Counted from the stretch's first letter, positions 1 to 9,303 are shown. The stretch is DNA of 64,000 nt from Paenibacillus qinlingensis (GCF_013204845.1 NZ_JABMKY010000013.1:62001-126000), one strand, 5' to 3'. A program made the numbers and translations. The notes: a model not told the origin generated them from the letters alone.

Positions 1-2
1 AT

Positions 3-896
3 AGTATTCAAAGAAGAATCCTGCAAGAGTTGAAATTACCATGTTCGATTGGTGTCGCACCGAATAAGTTGCTAGCTAAAATGGGATCTGATATGAAGAA
101 GCCTAATGGAATTACGGTATTGCGGCTTCGTGATGTGCCCACCGTTTTCTGGGATAAGCCGTGTCAGTATTTATATGGTATTGGAAAAAAAACAGCGGAG
201 AAGCTAACGAGGCTTGGTATCCTTACTTTAGGGCAATTGGCTATTGCGGATGACGCCTTGTTAAGTAAGCACTTCGGTATTATGGGTGCGCATTTGAAGC
301 GCTCAGCTAATGGAATTGATCCCTCGGTTGTGAATCCAGAGCAAGAGCAGAGCAAGTCCATTGGGCACACGACGACTTTGCCGCGTGATTATACAGATCG
401 GATTGAGATTCATCGTGTGCTGCTGAATTTGGCGGATCAAGTAGCGAGGAGGCTTCGTAAGCAGGAACTCATGACTTCGACCATTCAGATTACGATTCGA
501 GATCCTGAGATGAGGACCATTACGAGATCTCTTACCTTGCCAACACCGACGGAGCATATGGATGATATTTATCGGACTTCCTGTCAATTGTATGATACGC
601 AATGGGAAGACGGGGATCCTGTTCGGCTTCTCGGGATCACCCTGCAGAATCTAATAGCCAAGGAAGAATCCTACGTGCAACTTGATTTATTTGATTATGA
701 GAAACAGCCGCGCAGGGAGAACCTGAATCGAGTGATGGATGGTTTGCGTGATAAATTTGGAGAAGGTGTGATTCTTACAGCAGGGATGATGAGTGACGAC
801 CCGTCTTCCTTGATTCGTAATCACAAAGTAAGAGGGACGTCCTTGCAAATGGATCATTTGCGAAATAATCCTCTTCATAAAGAACCAGGAGAGTGA
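3..896 (+). CDS. dinB: DNA polymerase IV (Y family), 5'-truncated by the window edge
   Basis: This is the C-terminal part of a Y-family translesion polymerase, which copies damaged DNA without proofreading. The frame is open from base 3, so the gene starts outside the window and the catalytic N-terminal palm residues are not visible. The visible part begins in the conserved stretch CSIGVAPNKLLAKM, continues through the helix-hairpin-helix thumb (YGIGKKTAEKL) and ends in the little-finger domain, about 297 residues in all. Its stop overlaps a possible GTG start of the next gene, so the two are probably co-transcribed. DinB is the best family call; an UvrX-like paralogue is a less likely alternative. 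Confidence 0.9.
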   Translation, partial: SIQRRILQELKLPCSIGVAPNKLLAKMGSDMKKPNGITVLRLRDVPTVFWDKPCQYLYGIGKKTAEKLTRLGILTLGQLAIADDALLSKHFGIMGAHLKRSANGIDPSVVNPEQEQSKSIGHTTTLPRDYTDRIEIHRVLLNLADQVARRLRKQELMTSTIQITIRDPEMRTITRSLTLPTPTEHMDDIYRTSCQLYDTQWEDGDPVRLLGITLQNLIAKEESYVQLDLFDYEKQPRRENLNRVMDGLRDKFGEGVILTAGMMSDDPSSLIRNHKVRGTSLQMDHLRNNPLHKEPGE

Positions 897-901
897 GGGA
901 C

Positions 902-1405
902 ATGGCTCATTGTTTGGGCTTTGCGGGATATTCCAATAGTGGGAAAACAACGTTAATTGCTAAACTTATCGTTGAAATGAAACGTCGCGGCTATCAGATT
1001 GCGGTAATGAAACATGATGCCCATGGACATTATAAGGAAGCGCAAGGTGCTGACTCCACCATTTTTGTCGAGACAGGTGCCGACGTCGTGGTTACACTTT
1101 CTCCGAATGGGGTACACATTTATGAGGAGAGGGAAGCCCCGAGTCTGGAAGAGCAGTTAGCAGCGTACGCCCATCTTGATTATATTTTTATTGAAGGGTT
1201 CAAGAGGGAAAAGCATCCAAAGATTGGGGTTTATCGTACAATAGAGCAAAAAGAATTACTTAAAGGATTGGCGGCCAGCCTAATTGCAGTAGCGACAGAT
1301 CTGAATTTTCCAGAAGAGGATTTCGCGCTTCCGCAGTTCAATTTGAATGATATCCGTGGAATTGTAGACTTTATTGAGCAGTATTTCATGAATTGTCAAT
1401 TTTAA
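902..1405 (+). CDS. mobB: Molybdopterin-guanine dinucleotide biosynthesis protein MobB
   Basis: This is a P-loop GTP-binding protein that assists MobA in attaching GMP to molybdopterin. The Walker A motif GYSNSGKTT lies near residues 9-17, followed by the family stretch VMKHDAHGH and by IFIEGFKREKHPKIGVYR. The length, 167 aa, is normal. I place the start at ATG 902, with AGGAG at 887-891 ten bases upstream. A GTG at 893, overlapping the dinB stop as GTGA, is possible but sits only one base from that site. No other molybdenum-cofactor genes are in the window, so it acts with genes elsewhere. The family assignment is firm; the role is inferred from the family. Confidence 0.88.
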   Translation: MAHCLGFAGYSNSGKTTLIAKLIVEMKRRGYQIAVMKHDAHGHYKEAQGADSTIFVETGADVVVTLSPNGVHIYEEREAPSLEEQLAAYAHLDYIFIEGFKREKHPKIGVYRTIEQKELLKGLAASLIAVATDLNFPEEDFALPQFNLNDIRGIVDFIEQYFMNCQF

Positions 1406-1408
1406 GGT

Positions 1409-1706
<298 letters not shown>

Positions 1707-1751
1707 TCATAATTACTAAATCATTTTGTGGAAATACCGCGGAATGTCGAA

Positions 1752-1788
1752 AGAGCTCGTTTCCTGAGAGGGAACGGGCTCTTTTTTT
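1752..1788 (+). terminator. Rho-independent terminator after ferredoxin
   Basis: The arms AGAGCTCGTTTCC and GGGAACGGGCTCT (with G-U wobbles) enclose a 5-base loop and are followed by seven T. Confidence 0.85.
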
Positions 1789-1819
1789 GATGAAATAAAG
1801 TGAAATTTGTAACAATTTA

Positions 1820-1848
1820 TTGCCAATTCTCAGCTAGCATCTTACAAT
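1820..1848 (+). promoter_or_regulatory. Sigma-A-like promoter of the cyclase operon
   Basis: TTGCCA and TACAAT are separated by 17 bases and end 27 bases before the start of the adenylate cyclase gene. It is the only good promoter match between the ferredoxin terminator and this operon. Confidence 0.6.
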
Positions 1849-1875
1849 GAAACTAGTAAACTCGGGGAGGATTAT

Positions 1876-3726
1876 ATGGGTAAGAAGAAATGGATTAAGA
1901 CTTTAGTAGTAGGACTCTTGTTAATGGTGTTCTCGACATATTTCTACACAGTGAACTCTAGCGGTTTATTTTATTTTGTCGAAGGTCCTCTCCAAGATAT
2001 TTTGCGTGGCGCCAAGTCGGTGGATGAGCGTCAGCCGGATGATCGTATTAAAATTGTTAAAATCGATGAAAAATCCCTTTCTGCCATCGGGAAGTTTCCG
2101 TGGGATCGAAGTACATATGCGCAAGTCATAGAGAAGTTAGAACAATCAGGAGCAGCTGCTATCGGAATAGACGTAGTGCTTGCTGAACCATCAAAGAATC
2201 CTGCAGACGATAAAGCGTTAGCTGATGTGCTAGCGAAGTATTCCAATATTATTTTGCCAGTACAAATTAATTATCCCTCCAAGCAACAGTCAGCAGGCGA
2301 ACTAGTTCCTGAGAGAATTGATTATCCCTCCACAACCCTAACAACCAAAAGAGATCAAATGGCCCATATCAATGTATTTGTTGATAAGGATGGCAAAGCT
2401 CGTAAGTTGCCTGTCGGTTTGCCTGATGAGAAAGGTGCTTACATACCCGCATTCAGTGTAGCTCTTGCGAATTTAGTTTTGGATGACAATGAAAAGGTAA
2501 AGCGTGATTCAGTAACTGGAGAATGGAAACGTGGCAAAGAAGTTGTACCGACGAACGATAGAAATCAAGTAACGACAGAGTTCTTCACGCAGCCTAGACA
2601 AAAGGTTGATGCCACGACAGGTTATGAGTTGCTATCCTTTGTTGATGTGCTTAATAGTACAAAAGCACTGCCGCTTAAGGGGAGCATTGTGCTTGTAGGT
2701 CCATTTGTTACGGCCATGCAGGATGAATACCCAACCCCAATTTCCTCGGTTAAAATGTTCGGGATTGAAATTCATGCCAATATGATTCAAACCCTATTAG
2801 AGAGTGTTTTCTTTAAAGATGTATCGAAATCGGCTGGGATTGCTATTATTTTGCTTATATCATTGTTGGCTATCTTTTTATTCGAAAAGTTCAATGGGAA
2901 GACTGCGCTGTTCATTTTCCTAGGCATCTTCGTAGTTTATGGGATAGTGTGGCTAGGATTCTATAGTATCGGTTCTACCTTCTTGCCGCTGGTGTATCCA
3001 CAATTTGCACTAGTAACGATCTACGTATGGTCATTGGTTAGTCATTATTTAGAAGAACGAAAAGAACGGAATCGGGTTACTGGTATTTTCGGTCGATTCG
3101 TCTCCAAAACCGTTGTGGACGAGCTACTACAGTCAGGCGAAGATGTGAAGCTTGGTGGAAGCCGTAAGGATATTTCATTGATATTTGTTGATATTCGTGG
3201 ATTTACACCGATGTCGGAGCGACTAGAGCCTGAGCAGGTTATTCAGGTGTTAAACGAATATCTGGATGTCTGTACAAAAGCTATCTTTAAGTTCAACGGT
3301 ACTCTAGATAAATTCATTGGTGATGGTGTTATGGCGATGTTTGGCGCACCAATTGAATATGACAATCACCCTGAAATGGCTGTACGTGCTGCGATTGAGA
3401 TGAAGTCTCAAGCAGATATTCTTGAGCAGAAACTGATTAAGAATTATGGTATCGGTGTGAAGTTCGGATTAGGTATAAATAGTGGTCCTGCGGTTGTCGG
3501 TAACATCGGATCTGAGGATCTAAGGTTGGATTATACAGCCATTGGAGACACGGTTAACCTATCAGCACGATTAGAATCTAATGCGAAGCCAGGTCAAATT
3601 TTGATTAGTGAACAGACGTACGAACGTGTCAAAGGTCTATTTGAGATCGAATCCATCGGTGAAATTAAAGTAAAAGGGAAAGAAAAACCCGTTGCTGTTT
3701 ATGAAGTTATGGGGCATAAGAAATAG
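1876..3726 (+). CDS. CHASE2-domain class III adenylate cyclase
   Basis: This is a 616-aa membrane enzyme predicted to make cAMP in response to an extracellular signal. There is a membrane helix near residues 8-26, then an extracellular CHASE2 sensor (about 40-315), three closely spaced membrane helices (about 318-392) and a cytoplasmic cyclase domain (about 430-600). The metal-binding aspartates are D439 (FVDIRGFT) and D483 (FIGDG). K479 and T554 fit ATP rather than GTP as substrate, and N561 and R565 are the transition-state residues, so the active site looks complete. The start ATG follows GGGGAGG. The next gene begins 21 bases after the stop, indicating an operon with the FecR and NHL proteins. 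The family and nucleotide choice are well supported; the signal sensed is unknown. Confidence 0.92.
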   Translation: MGKKKWIKTLVVGLLLMVFSTYFYTVNSSGLFYFVEGPLQDILRGAKSVDERQPDDRIKIVKIDEKSLSAIGKFPWDRSTYAQVIEKLEQSGAAAIGIDVVLAEPSKNPADDKALADVLAKYSNIILPVQINYPSKQQSAGELVPERIDYPSTTLTTKRDQMAHINVFVDKDGKARKLPVGLPDEKGAYIPAFSVALANLVLDDNEKVKRDSVTGEWKRGKEVVPTNDRNQVTTEFFTQPRQKVDATTGYELLSFVDVLNSTKALPLKGSIVLVGPFVTAMQDEYPTPISSVKMFGIEIHANMIQTLLESVFFKDVSKSAGIAIILLISLLAIFLFEKFNGKTALFIFLGIFVVYGIVWLGFYSIGSTFLPLVYPQFALVTIYVWSLVSHYLEERKERNRVTGIFGRFVSKTVVDELLQSGEDVKLGGSRKDISLIFVDIRGFTPMSERLEPEQVIQVLNEYLDVCTKAIFKFNGTLDKFIGDGVMAMFGAPIEYDNHPEMAVRAAIEMKSQADILEQKLIKNYGIGVKFGLGINSGPAVVGNIGSEDLRLDYTAIGDTVNLSARLESNAKPGQILISEQTYERVKGLFEIESIGEIKVKGKEKPVAVYEVMGHKK

Positions 3727-3747
3727 AATTGCTGGGAGGCATGCGGA

Positions 3748-5622
3748 GTGGGAAAGACAAAGAAATCATTTATCTCAATGTTATTAAGTTTTAGCTTAGT
3801 GTTCAGTTTAGTATCTGTGCTGTTGGTGAAACCGGTGGATGCCAAAACGGTCCGGGTCGCCATTATTTCAGCATTATCTGGAGACGTCACGATTAAAAAA
3901 GGTGGCGGATCCAAAACGTATGATGCCTATGAGAGTATGAGTTTAAACCAAGGCGATACCGTTTATACAGGAGACAGCTCCTCAGTAACGCTTAACTTAG
4001 CAAGTGGAGACGCAGATGTCACATTAGGTGACAATGCCGAGCTTAACGTATCAGACCTTAATTCTGCAAATGGGAATAAGAAATCCAAACTGAAAGTTTG
4101 GGCAGGTTCCATGTGGGTCAAAGTTAAATCTCTAGCCGGCGCAGATGATGAATTTGAAGTAGAAACACCGACGGCGGTAATGGGAGTACGTGGAACACAA
4201 TTCTTCGTTTCCGTTGATCCTGTTTCTGGAAAGACGAAAATGGCTGTAGGATCTGGAAGAGTGTCCGCTTCGACGGTAACGTCCAATTCGGATGAGACAC
4301 AATCTACAACGATTACATACGTGAACCCAACACAAGAAATTTCCTTGGATTCAAGAGATGAAACCAAGGATCTGGACTTGAAAGTGGAATTCTTCGATTT
4401 AGAGGATTTTATTAAAAATGCTTCGCCGGAAATTATTGGAGAATTAATCCGCAACAAAGCAGAAATAGATAAAGAAAACGATGAGTTTATTGCGACAAAG
4501 CAAAAGAAAATTGCAGATGGAACGCTTACGAATGATAAGAATTCTTTGAGTATTAAAGATCAGTCTGAGCTTGATAGAGTAAAACAAAACTTAGACAATC
4601 TAATTGGTAACGTTGCTAAACAAGCTATTGCGAGCAGTAAGATAGATCAAAAAACGGTAGATGCGATTATTGCTGAGGCTAATAAAAAAATCGATTCACC
4701 TGATAAAAAGTTGGATTTATCTAAAGTTAAGCCGCTAGATAAAACGGCAGGTGTGGATCCTGAATTAGAGAAGAAGAAGCAAGAAGAGCTTAAGAAGCTA
4801 GAAGAAGCCAAGTTGAAAAGTAAGCTGGAGAAGGAAAAGGCAGAAGCTGCTGCTAAGCAAAAGCTTGCTGACGCTTTGAAAAAGCTAGAGGATGAGAAGA
4901 AGAAAATTGCTGAAGCGAAGTTAGCTGCAGAAGCGAAGGCCAAGGCTGAGGCGGAAGCCAAACTGAAGGCTGGTATGACAGAGAAAGAGAAGCAGGAATT
5001 TGAGGCGAATAAGCAAGGAACGACCACGCCGACTACACCAACGCAACCAGCTTCAGGTGACAATAGTAACAGTGGTGGTGACACCAGCCCACCTGCGCCA
5101 ACGCCAGTTGTAAGTCTCGAAGTTGCAGATAAAGTTGATGTGTCAATTGGAGAGGTTGCAACACGTACTAGTTTTAATCTCAATATCAATATGACTGATT
5201 TCATCAATACGTATGGTAAGGACATCTATGGTGTTGAAATCCATTTACTGTATGGTTTCAATGCGTTTTATAATTATCATTCAGAAGTTCCGTTTACTGC
5301 CAATTCAACGATATTTACTAATCCACTTACAAGTGCTGATTATATCAAAGCCTATGAATCACAAGGTCCACAAAACGAACTTCTATATGCGGTGACCAAT
5401 TTTGGAAGTGTGCCCAATATTTCATTTACAGGAACGAAAAAGCTAGTCAGTATCCCAATGGAAACTTATGGGGCTACGACTATCAGTGTTGGTAAAATTG
5501 TGATTGTTCGCAAAGCAACGAACAATCAAGTTGAAAAGATTGATGTTCCAATTACAAGCATTCAATCGAAGACGGTAGGCACTGGGACACCTATGCCAAA
5601 TATCGATTTTCCACCTGTATAG
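3748..5622 (+). CDS. Secreted FecR-domain protein with coiled coil and cohesin-like C-terminus
   Basis: A 624-aa exported protein. A signal peptide (about 1-32) leads to a FecR domain (about 38-150, ending in the hallmark GVRGTQFFVSVD). Residues 230-425 are rich in Lys, Glu and Ala and should form a long helix or coiled coil. A Thr/Pro/Gly linker (about 425-455) follows, then a beta-rich C-terminal domain (about 457-620) that resembles cohesin-type modules. That last call rests on its general pattern only. The start is GTG 3748, with GGGAGG eight bases upstream; a nearby ATG at 3741 is out of frame. It lies between a CHASE2 cyclase and an NHL protein. There is no anti-sigma or TonB partner, so it is not a classical FecR regulator. 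A role as an extracellular scaffold or ligand for the cyclase sensor is inference. Confidence 0.82.
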   Translation: MGKTKKSFISMLLSFSLVFSLVSVLLVKPVDAKTVRVAIISALSGDVTIKKGGGSKTYDAYESMSLNQGDTVYTGDSSSVTLNLASGDADVTLGDNAELNVSDLNSANGNKKSKLKVWAGSMWVKVKSLAGADDEFEVETPTAVMGVRGTQFFVSVDPVSGKTKMAVGSGRVSASTVTSNSDETQSTTITYVNPTQEISLDSRDETKDLDLKVEFFDLEDFIKNASPEIIGELIRNKAEIDKENDEFIATKQKKIADGTLTNDKNSLSIKDQSELDRVKQNLDNLIGNVAKQAIASSKIDQKTVDAIIAEANKKIDSPDKKLDLSKVKPLDKTAGVDPELEKKKQEELKKLEEAKLKSKLEKEKAEAAAKQKLADALKKLEDEKKKIAEAKLAAEAKAKAEAEAKLKAGMTEKEKQEFEANKQGTTTPTTPTQPASGDNSNSGGDTSPPAPTPVVSLEVADKVDVSIGEVATRTSFNLNINMTDFINTYGKDIYGVEIHLLYGFNAFYNYHSEVPFTANSTIFTNPLTSADYIKAYESQGPQNELLYAVTNFGSVPNISFTGTKKLVSIPMETYGATTISVGKIVIVRKATNNQVEKIDVPITSIQSKTVGTGTPMPNIDFPPV

Positions 5623-5667
5623 GATTCGAACTCATTAAGTTTATCAGTTGAATTAAAGGAGATTCCA

Positions 5668-7290
5668 ATGAAACCCTTAAAACACATATTAGTTTCAAGC
5701 GTAATTGCTGCTACGTTGATAGGAGGTTCGTCTGTACTGGCTGCTGGCTTAGATGCGGATGGTTTGAAGTCTAGCACTGGGCAAATTCTATCAGATGTGA
5801 CCACCCTTGCTGGAATTGGTGAATTCGAAGATATAGACGGCGCTGCCTTACAGGCAGCTTTCCGTGCACCTGGAAGTGTGGTACAACTTGCTGACGGAAG
5901 TATCCTCATTGCGGATACACGCAACCATGTGATTCGTAAATTGAAAGATGGTCAAGTGACCACATATGCAGGACCTGCTCTTGCTGTTGTGAAAAATGCA
6001 CAAGGCTTCCCCACTGGAGGACTGCTTGACGGGAAAGCGTCTGAAGCTTTCTTTAACGAGCCGACGGGTCTAGCTCTAGATGCCAAAGGCAATGTGTATG
6101 TGGCGGATGCTGGAAATCATGCAATTCGCAAAATTGATGTGAATGGAACTGTTTCCACACTTGCAGGAAACGGTGTGCCAGGAAGTAAAGATGGTAAGGG
6201 ATCAGAAGCAAGCTTCAATCATCCAAGTGATATCGCAGTTACTTCTGACGGCACCGTATATGTGGCTGACTCACTCAATCATGCCATTCGTAAAATCACT
6301 ACAGATGGTCGCGTTACGACTCTCACTGCACCTGTTACACGCGTTATTCAGGTACGCCCAGGTGAAGCGTCATTCGCGGGCGAATATCACGACGGCAGCC
6401 TTTCTACGGCGACATTTAATGAGCCGTCTGGACTTGCGTTCGATGGCAAAGGTAATCTTTACGTAAGCGATACAGGGAATCAGCGTATCCGTTATATTGA
6501 TTTTGCAACAGGGAATGTATCGACAATAGCTGGATCAACGCCAACTGTTAGTGGTTCTGCAATCTATGGGAAGAATGAGTTATATGCAGCAGGTGATTAT
6601 GCAGATGGTGATGCTTTGAAAGCGAAGTTTGACTTCCCGAAGGGACTGACTGTGACTTCGGAGGGAGGTTTGCTCATCGCGGATAGCCTGAATCACTCGG
6701 TACGATATCTGTTGAATGGTCAAGTAACTACGATAACAGGTACGCCTCAAACAGGGGAAGAAGATGGCGTTGAGCAATCCGCAGCGTTCTATAATCCTTC
6801 CGATGTACTGGTAACAACACAAGGTAATTTGGTTGTAGCCGATGCATCCAATAACAAAATACGCAAAATTACACCTTATCAATTACCAGAGACGGTTTCG
6901 AATGATGGACAAGTGAAGGTGGTTAGCGGCAACAAGCTCATTTCCTTCGATGCTCAACCTGAAATTCAAGATGGTCGTACAATGGTGCCGGTTCGTGCAA
7001 TAAGTGAAACGTTTGGTTATAAAGTGACTTATGTTGAACGGGCAGGTAAATCAATCGTGCAGCTCTCCAAAGGTGATGTGACCGTAGAATTAACCATTGG
7101 TGATAAGGGGATTTCACGCAAGGTAACAGGTCAGCCAGATGTGAAAGTAGATACAGATGCGGCTCCATATGTGAAGCAGGATCGTACTTATGTTCCTATT
7201 CGTTTCTTCGCCGAACAGATTGGTCTAGATGTACAGTGGGATGCAGCCCATCAAACAGCTATTTTACGTACGAAATCTTTCGTGAAGTAA
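5668..7290 (+). CDS. Secreted NHL-repeat beta-propeller with copper-amine-oxidase-type stalk domain
   Basis: A 540-aa exported protein. After a signal peptide (about 1-25) come about six NHL repeats (about 45-410). They are recognisable by recurring elements such as FNEPTGLALDAKGNVYVAD and NHAIRKI, and should fold into a beta-propeller. The C-terminal part (about 425-535) is a copper-amine-oxidase N-terminal-like stalk domain (GRTMVPVRAISETFGY, TYVPIRFFAEQIGLDVQWD), a common surface module in Paenibacillus that is not itself an oxidase. It is the third gene of the cyclase operon, 45 bases after the FecR gene, with AAAGGAG ahead of its ATG. It probably binds a protein or polysaccharide at the cell surface. 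No catalytic residues are evident. Confidence 0.88.
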   Translation: MKPLKHILVSSVIAATLIGGSSVLAAGLDADGLKSSTGQILSDVTTLAGIGEFEDIDGAALQAAFRAPGSVVQLADGSILIADTRNHVIRKLKDGQVTTYAGPALAVVKNAQGFPTGGLLDGKASEAFFNEPTGLALDAKGNVYVADAGNHAIRKIDVNGTVSTLAGNGVPGSKDGKGSEASFNHPSDIAVTSDGTVYVADSLNHAIRKITTDGRVTTLTAPVTRVIQVRPGEASFAGEYHDGSLSTATFNEPSGLAFDGKGNLYVSDTGNQRIRYIDFATGNVSTIAGSTPTVSGSAIYGKNELYAAGDYADGDALKAKFDFPKGLTVTSEGGLLIADSLNHSVRYLLNGQVTTITGTPQTGEEDGVEQSAAFYNPSDVLVTTQGNLVVADASNNKIRKITPYQLPETVSNDGQVKVVSGNKLISFDAQPEIQDGRTMVPVRAISETFGYKVTYVERAGKSIVQLSKGDVTVELTIGDKGISRKVTGQPDVKVDTDAAPYVKQDRTYVPIRFFAEQIGLDVQWDAAHQTAILRTKSFVK

Positions 7291-7301
7291 GATTGGAATA
7301 G

Positions 7302-7344
7302 AAAAGGCTTGGTGAGGTTAACTCCTCGTCCAAGCCTTTTTGTT
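7302..7344 (+). terminator. Terminator of the cyclase operon
   Basis: The arms AAAAGGCTTGG and CCAAGCCTTTT, with an inner TGAGG/CTCCT pairing, are followed by a short T run. This closes the three-gene unit 1876-7290. Confidence 0.85.
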
Positions 7345-7418
7345 TTGGGCTTCAACTTTTGGCTATTTTTGCCGATAACAATCGAAGAGTAGTGTATCGT
7401 GGATTGGAGGCTGCAGAA

Positions 7419-8948
7419 TTGAAGTCGAAACATCAGAATGATCAGTTGGAACGATTTTTTCAGCGTAATCCCATAGAGGACCCCTTATATCTTAAGAAAT
7501 ATGTCAAAGAACATCCTGATCATAAAATGGGATGGTATTTACTGGGTAAAGAGTACACTGCTCAGGGTAAAACAGGCAAGGCTGCCTATTGTTTTGCACA
7601 AGCGGGTGAAATATATGAAGCATTTGAGCAACAAAAAATAGTGTTGGAGGGACCTTTACCGATAGCGAAGGCAGCTCAGATGGAGGTCAAAAATACAGTC
7701 AACATGAAACGTCGCTCTAGCGGTCGTTGGCCAAGGCTAGTTCTCCTTATTTTGTTGCTACTACTGACGCTTCCAACGGGTATGGATGTGGCAAAGTCGG
7801 ATACGAATGGCAGTGAACTGAAAGTCGAGCCCACGATTACGGAGGGAATCGTAAGTTCGAGCGGTCAGGAAGATATACAAGCGCTGAAGCTTTATTTCTC
7901 TGAGGGAGATTGGGCGAAAAAACTCCAAGAGATTTTACTTCCTTCTGCTAAAAGCATCGGAGTGTCTGTTATCATGGAAGCTCCGAAAAGCAAAGATGAG
8001 CATTGGAAAGAATGGAATCGCTCAGTGCGTCCGCTTCTGAGTATTGAAAATTCGGGGACGAGTGGCGGCGAGTCTGTTTTGAAATATTATCAGGCGCAAA
8101 TATGCAATTGTCAGGTAACGGATAGTTCAAGCCTGCTTCCTGTGATTGCTTCGTGGATGCATGAGCGAGAAGAAGCGATCATTGTGCAGAGTGCGATTCA
8201 GGCTTACCAGAGTAAGACAGGCGTTCTTCCGGACAAGCCTGAACAAATAACGAAGCCTTACCCAGATAATCTATTGCCAGGCCTGACGCCACAAATGAAA
8301 GAAGTGTTTCCAGAGGCGCTACAAAGGGTTAAGGAGCCCGCGAAAGAGAAGTTAAATCAACCATCTACACAACCGCCGCAGAAAGAAGGGAGTGCCATTA
8401 GCGGTACTCCTGCTCCAACAAATCCTGTGAGTCAAAGTGCGAGTAGTGCGCAATCAAAAGCGTCTGCACTTCCCTTGACAGAGCCGCTCAGGGTTATAAT
8501 TGATACGGATCAACATCAGTTGGCGGTTGTTAGCGGGGATTACATTCTAAGACGATATCCAGTTGGACTGGGAGGCGCTAAGACGCCGCAAGGTGACTTT
8601 ATCATTAGCGAAAAAGTTCGTAATCCAAACGGGAAATCGAATGGTGAGTTTGGCAGCCGCGGCATGACTTTGTCAGATACGCTTTATGCGATCCATGGTA
8701 CGAATAAGCCTTCGAGCATTGGAAAAGATGAATCGCACGGGTGTATACGTATGCTCCAAGCGGATGTAGAAGAACTGTACAATATCGTTCCTCAGCAAAC
8801 GAAAGTAACGATTGGGAAAGGGGTATTGCCGCCTGCTGAACCAGGTAGTGGGATTGGAGCGGGGAGGGGAATCCCTGCGCAAGCGATCGGCCTGCCTTTG
8901 GAAACGAAAGATAGTAACCCTGGGAAGCGGTACAAATGGTTGGATTGA
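7419..8948 (+). CDS. Membrane-anchored L,D-transpeptidase (YkuD family) with TPR-like N-terminus
   Basis: A 509-aa enzyme predicted to make 3-3 cross-links in peptidoglycan. A cytoplasmic TPR-like region (about 15-75; WYLLGKEYTAQGKTGKAAYCFAQAGE) precedes one membrane helix (about 103-125). An extracellular part of unknown fold follows, then a Pro/Ser/Gln-rich linker (about 310-350) and the YkuD domain (about 355-475). The catalytic set is H426, H440 and C442, in IHGT and SHGCIR. I chose the TTG start at 7419, with GGAGG at 7406-7410 eight bases upstream. It is separated from the cyclase operon by a terminator and followed by another, so it is probably a single-gene unit. The cytoplasmic TPR on a wall enzyme suggests coupling to an internal partner; that is inference. 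Confidence 0.87.
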   Translation: MKSKHQNDQLERFFQRNPIEDPLYLKKYVKEHPDHKMGWYLLGKEYTAQGKTGKAAYCFAQAGEIYEAFEQQKIVLEGPLPIAKAAQMEVKNTVNMKRRSSGRWPRLVLLILLLLLTLPTGMDVAKSDTNGSELKVEPTITEGIVSSSGQEDIQALKLYFSEGDWAKKLQEILLPSAKSIGVSVIMEAPKSKDEHWKEWNRSVRPLLSIENSGTSGGESVLKYYQAQICNCQVTDSSSLLPVIASWMHEREEAIIVQSAIQAYQSKTGVLPDKPEQITKPYPDNLLPGLTPQMKEVFPEALQRVKEPAKEKLNQPSTQPPQKEGSAISGTPAPTNPVSQSASSAQSKASALPLTEPLRVIIDTDQHQLAVVSGDYILRRYPVGLGGAKTPQGDFIISEKVRNPNGKSNGEFGSRGMTLSDTLYAIHGTNKPSSIGKDESHGCIRMLQADVEELYNIVPQQTKVTIGKGVLPPAEPGSGIGAGRGIPAQAIGLPLETKDSNPGKRYKWLD

Positions 8949-9000
8949 CACACAGCAGTGTTAATGATTGGCAACTGAATTACTCAATTGTTTTTAAAAA

Positions 9001-9038
9001 AAAGGAGAGAGTAAGAAATAATCTTGCCCTCTCCTTTT
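9001..9038 (+). terminator. Terminator after the L,D-transpeptidase, possibly bidirectional
   Basis: AAAGGAGAGAGTAAG pairs imperfectly with CTTGCCCTCTCCTTTT. A-rich and T-rich flanks would let it also stop transcription of the minus-strand small gene at 9118-9252. Confidence 0.75.
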
Positions 9039-9054
9039 ATGTATTAAATTACAC

Positions 9055-9083
9055 TTGACAAGAAAACGGAAAGCGATTACAAT
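9055..9083 (+). promoter_or_regulatory. Consensus promoter with overlapping cre-like operator
   Basis: A perfect TTGACA is followed, after 17 bases, by TACAAT. Overlapping the spacer and -10 at 9068-9081 is GGAAAGCGATTACA. It differs from the CcpA cre consensus TGWAARCGYTWNCW at its first base and in the central T-run region only, so catabolite repression is likely. Transcription would run rightwards, antisense to the small gene at 9118-9252 and towards the ABC transporter. Confidence 0.6.
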
Positions 9084-9117
9084 TCAAAATGTGAAGTTTT
9101 CAATCACTTTATTGGAA

Positions 9118-9252
9118 TCATTTGTTCAAAATGAGCAGTAAAGTCATAATTAAAATGACAACTAAGAAAATTGATCCTGTCCAGTAAATCGCTTTCATAT
9201 TAACTTCATTTTTGTGTTTGCGCGAAACAGCAACTGGTTTACGTTTGGCCAT
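9118..9252 (-). CDS. Small single-pass membrane protein, function unknown
   Basis: A 44-aa protein with a basic N-terminus (MAKRKPVAVSRKHKNE) and one hydrophobic helix over residues 22-42, ending LLLILNK. The start is ATG at 9252 (minus strand), with AAAAGGTGA five bases upstream. Longer in-frame starts (to 9318) have no ribosome site. It lies alone on the minus strand, between a terminator and the ABC transporter promoter region, and a strong promoter (9055-9083) reads antisense across it. I do not recognise a family. Confidence 0.55.
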   Translation of the reverse strand: MAKRKPVAVSRKHKNEVNMKAIYWTGSIFLVVILIMTLLLILNK

Positions 9253-9303
9253 AAGAATCACCTTTTCCATTAGGATTAAACGAGATGTTTCTATCATATC
9301 ATA

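Noticed and set aside
4647-5225. 192-codon minus-strand frame opposite the FecR-protein gene
   Set aside because: It is the mirror of the Lys/Glu/Ala repeat region, giving a Ser/Ala/Phe low-complexity product without a credible start.
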